Origin: Stenotrophomonas daejeonensis
Lineage (GTDB): Bacteria; Pseudomonadota; Gammaproteobacteria; Xanthomonadales; Xanthomonadaceae
DNA: 33,618 nucleotides
NCBI RefSeq assembly: GCF_001431505.1
Contig: NZ_LDJP01000020.1
Location: 1-33,618, forward strand
Direction of reading: 5' to 3'
Every line of letters starts with the position of its first letter. The first letter of the stretch is position 1. The translations under genes and the position numbers were made by a program. Under the pieces are notes generated by a model. That model ran no database searches and was not told where the DNA came from. It saw only the letters and a program-made list of their open reading frames with translations. Shown piece by piece: positions 14,309-24,690 of this stretch.

Positions 14309-16956
14309 CAGCGGGGGTCTCCTGGCGTTTTCTCGGGCTCCAGGCAAGCCAGCAATGCGATGCGCAAGGCCTGCCGGGAGGATTCGGTAAGCGGTTGGTC
14401 GTGGCGGTCGGTGAGCCGGAACTGGTCCTCGGCGCGCTCGCCGAACGTGGCGATGCGCGCATCCTGCACGCGCAGGCGCTGGTCGCGCAGCACGTGGGCG
14501 ACGTCGGCCAGCAGGCCGGGGCGGTCCGGCGCGACCAGGTTCAGCACGGTGCGGCCGTGGTCGGCGCCGTCGATGAACTCGATGCGCGGCGCGAAGCGGA
14601 AGTGCTTGAGCTGCCGCGGCATCACCCGCCGCGCCGGCCGCAGGATCTGGATGTTGCCGGCCAGCGCCTTGCGCAGCAGCGCTTCCAGCCGCGCGGCGTC
14701 GCCATCGGCGAAGCTGCCGGCCGGGGTCACCTCGAAGGTGTCGAAGATGGTGGCGTCTGGGCCGTCGAGCACCCGCGCGCGGTGAATGCCGTAGCCGGCG
14801 CGGTCCAGGGTCATCACGATCGCCGCGAACAGGCCGTCGCGGTCGGGCGAATGCACGAACACTTCCAGCGCATCGCTCTCCGGCGCGATCCGCCGCACCT
14901 TGGCCAGCGTACCGCCCTTGCGCACGTCCATCAGCGAGGAGGCCTGCCACACCAGCTGCTCGGGGCGGAAACGCACGAAGCTCTCGTCGGGCATCGCCGC
15001 GAACTGGCGCTCGATAACCCCGTCGTCATGGCCGAGCAGACGCATCTGCATGCGCACGTTGTCGCGCGCCTCCTGCACCCGCTCGGCCTCCGGCAGCGCG
15101 AACTCGGCCCCCTCCTGCAGCGCGCGGCGGGTGGCGAAGTACAGGTCGGCCAGCAGCCGGTCCTTCCACGCGTTCCACAGCTTCGGGCTGGTGCCGGCGA
15201 TGTCGGCGCAGGTCAACAGGTACAGGTAGTCGAGGCGCTCGCGCGTGCCCACCAGCGCGGCGAAGCGCTGGATCACCTCCGGGTCGGTGATGTCCTGCTT
15301 CTGCGCGGTCACCGACATGCGCAGGTGCTGCTCCACCAGCCATGCCACCAGCGTGGTGTCGGCCGTGCTCAGCCCGTGCGCGCTGCAGAATTCACGGGCA
15401 TCCACCGCGCCGAGCTCGGAATGGTCGCCGCCGCGGCCCTTGGCGATGTCGTGGAACAGCCCGGCCAGCAGCAGCAGTTCCGGCTTGCGCAGCCGCGGCC
15501 ATACTTCATGGGCAATGGAGAAGCGCTCGTCGGCGCGCGCACTGGCGAAGATGCCGATGTTCCGCAGCACCATCAGCGTGTGCTGGTCCACGGTGTAGAC
15601 ATGGAACAGGTCGAACTGCATGCGCCCGGACACCTGCGCGAACGCCGGGATCCACTGCCCCAGCACGCCCAACCGCGCCATGCGCGCCAGCGTGTCCACC
15701 GCTCGCGGGCCGCGCAGCAGGGCGATGAACTGCCCGCGCACCGCCTCACCCACCTCGGTATAGGCGGGAATCTCGTCCAGCATCTCGGCCAGGCCGCGCG
15801 CGGTCAGCGAATGCAGGCCGCGCACCTCCGGCGTGCGCGCCCAGCAGGCGAACAGCGCGAACAGGCGGCGGACGTCGCCATGCGGCCACAACGGGTCGTC
15901 GGCGGACAGGTAGCCACGGCGCAGCGAGAAACCGTCGCCGACCGGCTCGGGCACCGCCTCGCCGTCGAACTGCTCCTCGAAGCGCTGCAACAGGCGGTCG
16001 CTGATGCGGCGGATCACCGCGGCGCTGCGGTAGAAGCCCTGCATCATCTTTTCCACGCCCAGGCTTTCGGCGTCGTCGGCGTAGCCCATGCGCTCGGCCA
16101 GCGCCTTCTGGTAGTCGAAGCGCAGGCGTTCCTCGGCGCGCTGCGCGACCAGGTGCAGGCCGAAGCGCAGCCGTGCCAGCACCAGCCGCTCGCGCTTGAG
16201 CGCGGCCGCCTCGTCCAGGCCGAGGTGGCCCAGCCCGGCCAGCGCGTCGATGTTGCCGACACCAAAGGTGCGCAGCGCCATCCAGCCCAGCGTGTTGAGG
16301 TCGCGCAGGCCGCCGGGGCCGTCCTTGATGTCCGGCTCCAGGTTGTCGGCGGTGTCGCCGAAGCGCTGGTGGCGTTGCAGCAGTTCCTCGCGCTTGGCGA
16401 GGAAGTAGTCGCGCGCCGGCCAGATCAGCGTCGGCGACACCGCCCGCGCCAGCCCCTGCACCGCGGCCTCGTCGGCGCACAGCGGCCGCGCCTCGATCAG
16501 CGCGGTCAGCACGGTCTGGTCGGCGGCGGCCTGCGCGCACTGCGCGGCCGAGCGCACCGCATGGCTGGCCGGCAGGCCGGCATCCCACAGCAGTGCGAAC
16601 AGGCGCGCCAGCGCAGGTTCGTGCGCCTGCTGCACCGCCGGTTCGCCCAGCACCAGCAGGTCGATGTCCGAGCGCGGGAACAGCTCGCCGCGACCATAGC
16701 CGCCCACCGCGAACAGGGCCAGGCCGGCATCGGCCGGCAGGCAGCGTTGCCATGCCTGGCCGATCAGTTGATCGGCGCAGCGCGCGCGCAGCGCCAGCAG
16801 GCGCTCGATGTTGTCGCCCTGCTCGAAGCGCCGGCACAGCCGCGCATCGGCATGGGCCAGTTCCTGCCGCGCCTGCGCGGCCCACCCGGCATCGGCCGCG
16901 GGATCGGCCGGCGTGTCCGCTTCGTGCTCGAACGGGCCCGCCGGCAGTCGCGTCAT
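14308..16956 (-). CDS. glnD: PII uridylyltransferase / uridylyl-removing enzyme
   Basis: GlnD senses glutamine and adds or removes UMP on PII proteins, setting nitrogen assimilation through glutamine synthetase and NtrBC. The 882 residues match the family. The nucleotidyltransferase motif is [15 protein letters not shown] (85-99, acidic Asp97 and Asp99). The HD phosphohydrolase, which removes UMP, has [14 protein letters not shown] (His502-Asp503). Two C-terminal ACT domains (about 690-770 and 800-880) should bind glutamine. The ATG overlaps the map stop as ATGA. Placing glnD directly after map is conserved in many gammaproteobacteria. No ntr promoter is visible. Downstream on the same strand are dapD and asnB, so nitrogen-related genes lie close together here, though asnB has its own leader. 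Confidence 0.97.
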   Translation of the reverse strand: MTRLPAGPFEHEADTPADPAADAGWAAQARQELAHADARLCRRFEQGDNIERLLALRARCADQLIGQAWQRCLPADAGLALFAVGGYGRGELFPRSDIDLLVLGEPAVQQAHEPALARLFALLWDAGLPASHAVRSAAQCAQAAADQTVLTALIEARPLCADEAAVQGLARAVSPTLIWPARDYFLAKREELLQRHQRFGDTADNLEPDIKDGPGGLRDLNTLGWMALRTFGVGNIDALAGLGHLGLDEAAALKRERLVLARLRFGLHLVAQRAEERLRFDYQKALAERMGYADDAESLGVEKMMQGFYRSAAVIRRISDRLLQRFEEQFDGEAVPEPVGDGFSLRRGYLSADDPLWPHGDVRRLFALFACWARTPEVRGLHSLTARGLAEMLDEIPAYTEVGEAVRGQFIALLRGPRAVDTLARMARLGVLGQWIPAFAQVSGRMQFDLFHVYTVDQHTLMVLRNIGIFASARADERFSIAHEVWPRLRKPELLLLAGLFHDIAKGRGGDHSELGAVDAREFCSAHGLSTADTTLVAWLVEQHLRMSVTAQKQDITDPEVIQRFAALVGTRERLDYLYLLTCADIAGTSPKLWNAWKDRLLADLYFATRRALQEGAEFALPEAERVQEARDNVRMQMRLLGHDDGVIERQFAAMPDESFVRFRPEQLVWQASSLMDVRKGGTLAKVRRIAPESDALEVFVHSPDRDGLFAAIVMTLDRAGYGIHRARVLDGPDATIFDTFEVTPAGSFADGDAARLEALLRKALAGNIQILRPARRVMPRQLKHFRFAPRIEFIDGADHGRTVLNLVAPDRPGLLADVAHVLRDQRLRVQDARIATFGERAEDQFRLTDRHDQPLTESSRQALRIALLACLEPEKTPGDPR

Positions 16957-17744
16957 GCCTGCGCGGAACGTGCTTGTTCGGCTTCGGCCGGCGACAGCGT
17001 CAGCACTTCCACGCCGTCCTCGGTCACCGCGATCATGTGCTCCCACTGCGCCGAGAGCTTGCGGTCCTTGGTGACCACGGTCCAGCCGTCGGGCAGCACC
17101 TTGGTGTGGCGGGTGCCTTCGTTGATCATCGGCTCGATGGTGAAGGTCATGCCCGGCTTCAGCACCAGGCCCTGCCCCGGGCGGCCGTAATGCAGCACCT
17201 GCGGCTCGTCGTGGTAGACCTTGCCGATGCCGTGGCCGCAGTACTCGCGCACCACGCTGAAACGCTCGGATTCGGCGTATTCCTGGATCGCGTGGCCGAC
17301 GTCGCCCAGCGTCGCGCCCGGCTTGACCGCGCGGATGCCGCGCCACATCGCTTCCCTGGTGGTTTCCACCAGGCGCCTGGCCATCACCGACGGCGTGCCG
17401 ACGTAGTACATGCGGCTGGTGTCGCCGTGCCAGCCGTCCTTGATGACGGTCACGTCGATGTTGACGATGTCGCCGTCCTTGAGCACCTTGGCCTCGCTGG
17501 GGATGCCGTGGCAGATGACGTTGTTGACCGAGGTGCACACGGTCTTGGGGAAGCCGCGATAACCGACGTTGGCCGGGATCGCGCCCTGCACGTTGACGAT
17601 GTGGTCGTGGCAGATGCGGTCCAGTTCCTCGGTGGTGACACCGGGGCGGACATGTTCGCCGACGAGGTCCAGCACCTCCGCGGCCAGGCGGCCGGCGATG
17701 CGCATCTTGGCGATTTCTTCGGGGGTTTTCAGGTTCACGCTCAT
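16953..17744 (-). CDS. map: Methionine aminopeptidase, type I
   Basis: This 263-residue enzyme removes the initiator Met from new proteins with small second residues. The pita-bread fold motifs are clear. Metal ligands are expected in [18 protein letters not shown] (two Asp), YCGHGIG (His), TIEPM (Glu) and [10 protein letters not shown] (Glu). VCHGIP is present as VICHGIP. It aligns end to end with E. coli Map (264 aa). Starts at 17744 ([10 protein letters not shown]) or 17753 (MAGMSVN) are both possible; GGGTG at about 17759-17763 is too near the second, so I prefer the first. It is divergent from rpsB, an arrangement also seen in E. coli. Its stop overlaps glnD. Confidence 0.97.
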   Translation of the reverse strand: MSVNLKTPEEIAKMRIAGRLAAEVLDLVGEHVRPGVTTEELDRICHDHIVNVQGAIPANVGYRGFPKTVCTSVNNVICHGIPSEAKVLKDGDIVNIDVTVIKDGWHGDTSRMYYVGTPSVMARRLVETTREAMWRGIRAVKPGATLGDVGHAIQEYAESERFSVVREYCGHGIGKVYHDEPQVLHYGRPGQGLVLKPGMTFTIEPMINEGTRHTKVLPDGWTVVTKDRKLSAQWEHMIAVTEDGVEVLTLSPAEAEQARSAQA

Positions 17745-17819
17745 GCCCGCCATTATCACCCAAGTGGCCCGGCCCCGGCACGGCGGCCGGCCCTGTCCCG
17801 GCCATCGCGACCGGTCGAT

Positions 17820-17848
17820 TTGCGCGCAGCCCCGGCCCCGCCTATAAT
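17820..17848 (+). promoter_or_regulatory. rpsB promoter
   Basis: TTGCGC (17820-17825) and a perfect TATAAT (17843-17848) are separated by 17 bases, an excellent sigma70 promoter. Transcription should begin near 17855, leaving a leader of about 207 bases before the rpsB ATG. GC-rich sequence around the start site is typical of growth-rate-controlled ribosomal genes. Confidence 0.85.
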
Positions 17849-17854
17849 CCCGCG

Positions 17855-18061
17855 GCTTCGCAGCCGGTCCTTGCGGCCTGCGCGTACCGCCCACGCCGGG
17901 CGTCACCGGTGAATCCACACCCTTCGCCCCCATCCGTGCCGGGGTGCCTCGCTTGCGGGGTTCGGCCACGGAGGCGTCGGGGAAGCCCAACCCCGGAACC
18001 CACCGCTTCAGTGCGGACCGCCCAATTCCACGGCGGCCGGTTCCCTGTCAGGAGTCCTGCA
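17855..18061 (+). promoter_or_regulatory. Long rpsB leader, probable S2 autoregulatory site
   Basis: About 207 bases of untranslated RNA precede rpsB, much longer than translation needs. The rpsB-tsf operon of E. coli and other gammaproteobacteria is repressed by S2 binding to a structured leader. Here the segment 17960-18040 holds several GC arms, for example CCGGAACCC near the end pairing with GGGTTCGG at 17958-17965, ahead of AGGAG at 18050-18054. I infer the same control; S2 binding is not shown by sequence alone. Confidence 0.55.
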
Positions 18062-18865
<804 letters not shown>

Positions 18866-18873
18866 CCCACCCG

Positions 18874-18965
18874 GGCGGGCGCCGCAGCGCGCCCGCCGTC
18901 CCTGCAGCCGCGCCCGACGGCGCCTGACAGGGCCACGTAACAACGGCCGGCAACCATTGCCGGCC
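18874..18965 (+). other. rpsB-tsf intercistronic hairpins
   Basis: Two perfect hairpins occupy the 129-base gap. The first has 9-bp arms, GGCGGGCGC at 18874-18882 and its complement at 18889-18897. The second has 9-bp arms, GGCCGGCAA at 18945-18953 and its complement at 18957-18965, with loop CCA, followed by TGCCCCTTTCT. The second resembles a weak terminator. In E. coli the rpsB-tsf gap also contains an attenuating or processing structure that lowers tsf relative to rpsB, so a similar role is plausible. Confidence 0.6.
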
Positions 18966-18994
18966 TGCCCCTTTCTATAGTCGAGGTAATCCCA

Positions 18995-19876
18995 ATGGCT
19001 GAAATCACCGCCTCCCTGGTCAAGGAACTGCGCGAGCGCACCGGCGCCGGCATGATGGAGTGCAAGAAGGCACTGACCGAAAGCAACGGCGACATCGACG
19101 CGGCGGCCGAGGCCCTGCGCAAGTCCGGCGCCGCCAAGGCCGACAAGAAGGCCGACCGCGTCACCGCCGAAGGCCGTGTCGGCGTCGCCGGCAACGGCGG
19201 CAAGGCCGTGCTGGTCGAGGTCAACTCGGAAACCGACTTCGTCGCCAACGACGTCAACTTCAAGGCGTTCGTCGACGCCGTCGCCGCCGCCGCGCTGGCT
19301 TCCGGCGCCGCCGACGTCGAGGCCCTGAAGTCGGCCAAGCTGCCGTCCGGCGAGACCGTCGAGGAAACCCGCGCCACCGCGATCCAGAAGCTGGGCGAGA
19401 ACATCCAGATCCGCCGCCTGGTCAGGATCGACGGCGGCAACACCGTCGGCACCTACGTGCACAGCAACGGCAAGATCGGCGTGCTGGTGGAACTGGCCGG
19501 CGGCAACGCCGAGCTGGCTTCGGGCCTGGCCATGCACATCGCCGCGATGAACCCGCCGCACAACAAGGCCGCCGACGTCCCGGCCGACTTCGTCGCCAAG
19601 GAAAAGGAAATCGAGCTGGCCAAGATGAGCGAGAAGGACAAGGCCAAGCCGGCCGAAATCCTCGAGAAGATCATCAGCGGCAAGATCAACAAGATCATCA
19701 ACGAGGTGACCCTGTACGGCCAGAACTACGTGCTGGACAGCGACAAGTCGGTCGAGGCGGTGGTCAAGGCCGCCGGCGGCGACGTCGTCGGCTTCCAGCG
19801 CCTGGTGGTCGGCGAAGGCATCGAGAAGGTGGTCGAGGACTACGCCGCCGAAGTCGCCAAGGCCATGCAGGTCTGA
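18995..19876 (+). CDS. tsf: Elongation factor Ts
   Basis: EF-Ts releases GDP from EF-Tu during translation. The 293 residues begin with the UBA-like N-terminal domain [27 protein letters not shown]. The [13 protein letters not shown] motif, which contacts the EF-Tu nucleotide site, is at about 81-93. The core and coiled-coil domains follow, ending [14 protein letters not shown]. The length is close to E. coli (283). GAGGT 7 bases upstream supports the ATG. It forms an operon with rpsB and is followed 26 bases later by a strong terminator. Confidence 0.99.
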   Translation: MAEITASLVKELRERTGAGMMECKKALTESNGDIDAAAEALRKSGAAKADKKADRVTAEGRVGVAGNGGKAVLVEVNSETDFVANDVNFKAFVDAVAAAALASGAADVEALKSAKLPSGETVEETRATAIQKLGENIQIRRLVRIDGGNTVGTYVHSNGKIGVLVELAGGNAELASGLAMHIAAMNPPHNKAADVPADFVAKEKEIELAKMSEKDKAKPAEILEKIISGKINKIINEVTLYGQNYVLDSDKSVEAVVKAAGGDVVGFQRLVVGEGIEKVVEDYAAEVAKAMQV

Positions 19877-19902
19877 TCCGTCCGCCGACGGATGCAAAAC
19901 GG

Positions 19903-19928
19903 AAAGCCGCGGGCAACCGCGGCTTTTT
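19903..19928 (+). terminator. Intrinsic terminator of rpsB-tsf
   Basis: A perfect 10-bp stem pairs AAAGCCGCGG (19903-19912) with its complement (19917-19926) around GCAA, and the T-run extends to 19928, five T in all. A smaller hairpin (ATCCGTC at 19876-19882 with 19887-19893) directly follows the stop codon. The remainder of the gap to 20036 shows no clear feature apart from a weak TATTCT (20004-20009). Confidence 0.93.
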
Positions 19929-20036
19929 CATGGCCAACCGCAAGACATCCGCTTGCGTACGGTAGCGGGCCGGCCTGCAGCCCCACTCCCGTCCCCCGCC
20001 CTGTATTCTTGCAGCACTGTCGTCCTCCACCCCGTC

Positions 20037-21542
20037 ATGTCCCCCGAGCTGAATACCGCCCTGTCGCTCTGCCGCAACCTGCCCTCGCCGGCAGGCATCG
20101 CCGTTCGCATCATCGAACTGGCGCAGGACCCGGAAACCGACATCGCCACCGCGGCGGACGTCATCTCGATGGACATGGCGCTGAGCGCGCGGATGATGCG
20201 CATCGCCAATTCGCCGCTGTACGCCAGCCGCCGCCGCATCGACAACCTGGGCCAGGCGCTGACCATGCTCGGCCTGCACGCCACCTTGCAGCTGGCGCTC
20301 GGGTTCTCGCTGGCGAACATGCTGGACGGGGACGGCCAGGACCGGAAGCAGCTGGAGCGCCTCTGGCGCCGCGGCGCCCTGTGCGCGCTGGCCGCGCGCT
20401 ACCTCGGCCTGGGCTGTGGCGTGCGCCGGGTCGAGGAGGTGATGCTGGCCGGGCTGCTGCAGGACATCGGCATCCTGGCCCTGCTGCAGGCGCGCCCGGA
20501 CGCCTACCCGGCCCTGCTCGACGCCGCGACCGACAACGACGACCTGCTGGCGCGCGAACGGGCGCTGCTGGAATGCAGCCATGCCGACGTCGGCGCCCAC
20601 CTGTGCGAGCAATGGCACCTGCCGCGCTACCTGGCCAACGCCATCGGCGTCAGCGAGCCACCGGGCGAACCGACCGACCTGTTCCAGCGCTGCGTGGCCC
20701 TGTCCGGCCGTGTGGCCGAAATCTGGCTGGCCGAAGACGCCGATGCCGCCCGCAACGCCGCCCTGCAGCAGATCCACCGCGAGCTGGGCATGGACAGCCA
20801 GGGCTTCGAGCTGATGCTGCAACGCATCGACCAGGCATTGCCGGACCTGTGCGCCCTGCTGGACGTGGCCGTGCCCAGCTCGGCGCGCGTGCGCCAGCTG
20901 CTCGACCACGCCAGCGAGCTGAAGGAACTGCGCAACCTGCGCGAGCTGCAGGACATGGCCACCGCGCGCCAGCGCGCCGAGGCCTTCGAATCCCAGGCCC
21001 GGCAGCTGTCCGAGCAGGCGCACCTGGACGGCCTGACCGGGGTGCTCAACCGGCGCCAGCTGGAAACCGTGCTGCAGCAGGAGTTCTCCCGTGCCCTGCA
21101 GCGCGACCGGCCGCTGTCGCTGGCGTTCATCGACCTTGACGACTTCAAGAAGATCAACGACACCCACGGCCACCTGATCGGCGACCAGGTGCTCAAGTCC
21201 TTCGCCGGCCACCTGCAGGAACAGCTGCGCGGCACCGACACCGTGGCCCGCTTCGGTGGCGAGGAATTCGTGGTGCTGTTCCCCGACACCGACGAACTGG
21301 AAGCGCTGATGGTGGTGCGGCGTGCGCTGAACACCATCGGCAGCACGCCGATGGCCCACGTCCACGGCAGCGCGCTGCACGTCACTTTTTCCGCAGGCGT
21401 GGCCACCCACGGCGGCTACGAGCGCTTCGCCAACGTGCAGGACCTGCTCAAGGCCGCCGACGACGTGCTCTACCGGTCCAAGAGCCTCGGCCGCAACCGG
21501 GTCAACGCGCGCGCGCCCGAGCCGCTGCCGGCTTCGGCCTGA
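20037..21542 (+). CDS. HDOD-GGDEF protein, probable diguanylate cyclase
   Basis: This 501-residue cytosolic protein joins an N-terminal HDOD domain (about 10-215) to a GGDEF domain (about 335-495) through a helical linker. HDOD domains resemble HD phosphohydrolases without the metal site; here LLQDIGILALLQ has Gln where an HD enzyme has His. The GGDEF half has IDLDDFKKINDTHGHLIGD, the active-site GGEEF at 407-411, and a complete inhibitory site RGTD at 398-401, so it should make c-di-GMP under product feedback. I chose ATG 20037 because the domain starts at once (SPELNTALSLCRNLPSPAG); the frame is open to 19953 but the extra residues look uncoded. No good ribosome site is visible. It sits between tsf and pyrH, which adjoin in many bacteria. 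Confidence 0.92.
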   Translation: MSPELNTALSLCRNLPSPAGIAVRIIELAQDPETDIATAADVISMDMALSARMMRIANSPLYASRRRIDNLGQALTMLGLHATLQLALGFSLANMLDGDGQDRKQLERLWRRGALCALAARYLGLGCGVRRVEEVMLAGLLQDIGILALLQARPDAYPALLDAATDNDDLLARERALLECSHADVGAHLCEQWHLPRYLANAIGVSEPPGEPTDLFQRCVALSGRVAEIWLAEDADAARNAALQQIHRELGMDSQGFELMLQRIDQALPDLCALLDVAVPSSARVRQLLDHASELKELRNLRELQDMATARQRAEAFESQARQLSEQAHLDGLTGVLNRRQLETVLQQEFSRALQRDRPLSLAFIDLDDFKKINDTHGHLIGDQVLKSFAGHLQEQLRGTDTVARFGGEEFVVLFPDTDELEALMVVRRALNTIGSTPMAHVHGSALHVTFSAGVATHGGYERFANVQDLLKAADDVLYRSKSLGRNRVNARAPEPLPASA

Positions 21543-21615
21543 ACCGGGGATGGCCGCGGCGGGAAAACTTTGCCGCGACGCAACAAGAACGCTGCCCGGC
21601 CACTGGCCCATCCGG

Positions 21616-21621
21616 TAGAAT
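21616..21621 (+). promoter_or_regulatory. Possible -10 element for pyrH
   Basis: TAGAAT at 21616-21621 lies 30 bases before the pyrH start in a 109-base gap. The nearest -35 candidate is the weak CTGCCC at 21592-21597, 18 bases away. The cyclase gene upstream has no clear terminator, so read-through is also possible. Confidence 0.45.
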
Positions 21622-21651
21622 CGCCGCGTTTTCCAGCCACCCGAGGTCGCC

Positions 21652-22380
21652 ATGTCCCAGCTTGCCCACCACCGCATCCTTCTGAAACTTTCCGGGGAGG
21701 CGCTGATGGGAGACGAGGACTACGGCATCGACCCGAAGGTCATCAACCGCCTGGCCGCCGAGGTGATGGAGGCGCAGCAGGCGGGCGCGGAGATCGCGCT
21801 GGTGATCGGCGGCGGCAACATCTTCCGCGGCGCCGGCCTGGCCGCCGCCGGCATGGACCGGGTCACCGGCGACCACATGGGCATGCTGGCCACGGTGATC
21901 AACGCGCTGGCGATGCAGGATGCGCTGGAAAAGCTCGGCGGCAAGGCGCGGGTGATGAGCGCGATCAAGATCAACGACGTGTGCGAGGACTACATCCGCC
22001 GCCGCGCCATCCGTCACCTGGAAAAGGGCCGGCTGGTGATCTTCGCCGCCGGCGTCGGCAGCCCGTTCTTCACCACCGACTCGGGCGCTGCGCTGCGCGC
22101 CATCGAGATCGGCGCCGACCTGCTGCTCAAGGCCACCAAGGTCGACGGCGTGTACGACAAGGATCCGAACAAGCACGCCGACGCGGTCCGCTACGAAACC
22201 CTGACCTACGACCAGGTCATCAACCAGGGGCTGGAAGTGATGGACACCGCGGCTTTCGCGCTGGCGCGCGACAGCGACCTGCCACTGCGCGTGTTCGACA
22301 TGGGCCAGCCGGGCGAGCTGCTGAAGATCCTTCGCGGCGAGAACATCGGCACTCTGGTCAAGGGCCGCGACGCGCATTGA
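21652..22380 (+). CDS. pyrH: Uridylate kinase (UMP kinase)
   Basis: PyrH phosphorylates UMP to UDP in pyrimidine synthesis. The protein is 242 residues, as in the bacterial amino-acid-kinase-type family. It starts [13 protein letters not shown] and has [10 protein letters not shown] for nucleotide binding, [19 protein letters not shown] for UMP and allosteric GTP contacts, and [15 protein letters not shown] near the ATP site. GAGGT 4 bases upstream supports the ATG. It precedes frr, as in many bacteria, but a palindromic repeat and a separate promoter lie between them. Confidence 0.98.
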   Translation: MSQLAHHRILLKLSGEALMGDEDYGIDPKVINRLAAEVMEAQQAGAEIALVIGGGNIFRGAGLAAAGMDRVTGDHMGMLATVINALAMQDALEKLGGKARVMSAIKINDVCEDYIRRRAIRHLEKGRLVIFAAGVGSPFFTTDSGAALRAIEIGADLLLKATKVDGVYDKDPNKHADAVRYETLTYDQVINQGLEVMDTAAFALARDSDLPLRVFDMGQPGELLKILRGENIGTLVKGRDAH

Positions 22381-22386
22381 GCGCGC

Positions 22387-22453
22387 AGGTCGGGGCCACG
22401 TCCCCGACGCCCTGCACATCCGGCATCAGGCGTCGGGGATGTAACCCCGACCT
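22387..22453. repeat. Inverted dimer of a second GTAG-type palindrome
   Basis: Arms 22387-22410 and 22430-22453 are reverse complements apart from four bases around the centre of each arm. Each arm is itself palindromic, GTCGGGG then TCCCCGAC. The right copy ends CCTAC, giving GTAGG on the minus strand, the tag also seen at 10901 and 190-194. This is a different repeat family member from the one at 10898-10972. It lies between pyrH and frr, just upstream of the frr -10 box. Confidence 0.78.
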
Positions 22454-22494
22454 ACGATCTGCCGCCGACATGCCGGCCGGCGAGGCTGTTCGCC

Positions 22495-22500
22495 TATAAT
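22495..22500 (+). promoter_or_regulatory. frr promoter, -10 box
   Basis: A perfect TATAAT at 22495-22500 lies 33 bases before frr in the same CCTATAATC context as the rpsB promoter. No good -35 hexamer is present (TGCCGG at 22471 is weak). It may drive the run of genes from frr into the bamA/lpx region. Confidence 0.6.
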
Positions 22501-22533
22501 CGGCCGATTCCAGCACCATCCAGGATTCCGGCG

Positions 22534-23091
22534 ATGATCAACGACATCAAAACCAATGCGCAGGCGCGCATGGCCAAGAGCATCGATGCTCTGCGCCACA
22601 CCCTCACCAGCATCCGCACCGGTCGCGCTTCGCCGGCTCTGCTGGACGGCATCAAGGTCAAGGCCTACGGCACCGACACACCGCTGAACCAGGTGGCCAG
22701 CATCAGCGTGTCCGAGGGTCGCTCGCTGGTCATCACCCTGTTCGACAAGAACATGATCAAGGAGGTGGAAAAAGCCATCTACGCCTCCGATATCGGCATC
22801 ACCCCGACCACGATGGGCACGGTGATCCGCCTGAACCTGCCGCCGTTGACCGAGGAGCGCCGCAAGGAACTGGCCAAGTCGGTGGGCAAGGAAGGCGAGG
22901 AAAGCAAGGTCGCCATCCGCAACATCCGCCGCGACGCCAACCAGGAAGTGGCCAGGCTGCTCAAGGACAAGAGCATCTCCGAGGACGAGGACCGCCGCGC
23001 GCAGGAAGAAATCCAGAAGCTGACCGACAAGGCGATCAAGGACGTCGACGACGTGGTCAAGCTGAAGGAACAGGAACTGATGGCGGTCTGA
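22534..23091 (+). CDS. frr: Ribosome recycling factor
   Basis: RRF, with EF-G, splits terminated ribosomes. The 185 residues match the universal length and show the family pattern: MAKSIDALRHTLTSIRTGRASP in the first helix, then PLNQVASISV, LPPLTEERRKELAK and IRNIRRDANQEVARLLKD. The ATG at 22534 has AGGA 8 bases upstream. uppS starts 3 bases after the stop. A TATAAT box and a palindromic repeat separate it from pyrH. Confidence 0.99.
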   Translation: MINDIKTNAQARMAKSIDALRHTLTSIRTGRASPALLDGIKVKAYGTDTPLNQVASISVSEGRSLVITLFDKNMIKEVEKAIYASDIGITPTTMGTVIRLNLPPLTEERRKELAKSVGKEGEESKVAIRNIRRDANQEVARLLKDKSISEDEDRRAQEEIQKLTDKAIKDVDDVVKLKEQELMAV

Positions 23092-23094
23092 CGG

Positions 23095-23864
<770 letters not shown>

Positions 23865-23868
<4 letters not shown>

Positions 23869-24689
23869 CCAAGACCCGCGTCATCGCCGCACTGATCATG
23901 GCCCCGGTGGCCATCTGCGCGATCCTGCTGCTGCCCACCCAATGGCTGGCCGCCGCCGCCGCGCTGGTGTTCCTCACCGGCCTGTGGGAGTGGCTCAAAC
24001 TCACCGGCGTGGACGGCCTGCCGCGCACCGTGCTGCTGGTGCTGAACCTGCTGCTGATGGTGCTGATCGTCTGGGCCTCCCCTGCCGACAACCCGGTGCT
24101 GTTCCAGCTGGCGACGCTGATCGGCGCCGGCTTCTGGCTGCTGGCGCTGCTGTGGCTGCGCTGCTACGGCTTCGGCGCGCACGAGGAAAGCGCCGCGCGC
24201 ATGCTCAAGCTGGCCGCCGGCACCCTGGCCATCGTCCCGGCATGGGCGGCGCTGGTGCTGGTCCACCACGGCGAACCCAACGGCCACCGCTGGCTGCTGA
24301 CCGCGCTGGCCATCGTCTGGGCGGCCGATTCGGGCGCCTATTTCGCCGGCCGCGCCTTCGGCAGGCGCAAGCTGGCCCCGCGCATCAGCCCCAACAAGAC
24401 CGTCGAGGGCCTGCTCGGCGGGCTGGCGGCCGGGCTGGTCGTCGCGCTCGGCTTCGGCTGGCTGGCCGGCGTCGCCGCCGCCGACATCGGCTGGCTGCTG
24501 CTGGTGGCCGCGCTGGCGGTGCTGGCCTCGGTGCTGGGCGACCTGTTCGAAAGCCTGCTCAAGCGCCATGCCGGCGCCAAGGACTCGGGCAGCGTGATCC
24601 CCGGCCATGGCGGCGTGCTCGACCGCATCGACGGCGTGCTGGCGGCGTTGCCGGTGTTCGCGCTGGGCAAGGAAATCTTCGGTTTCTGA
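23865..24689 (+). CDS. cdsA: Phosphatidate cytidylyltransferase
   Basis: CdsA forms CDP-diacylglycerol from CTP and phosphatidate, the branch point of phospholipid synthesis, in the inner membrane. The 274 residues are largely hydrophobic with about seven or eight membrane segments, starting at [19 protein letters not shown]. The family signature is near the C-terminus: [13 protein letters not shown], then [24 protein letters not shown] at 23850-23854 and the ATGA overlap with uppS set the start at 23865. dxr begins 1 base after the stop, so the order uppS-cdsA-dxr-rseP-bamA is as in E. coli apart from the dxr position. Confidence 0.97.
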
Positions 24690-24690
24690 C

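Noticed and set aside
17909..18061. 51-residue N-terminal extension of S2
   Set aside because: The extension has no S2 homology and covers the untranslated leader; a strong AGGAG precedes ATG 18062.
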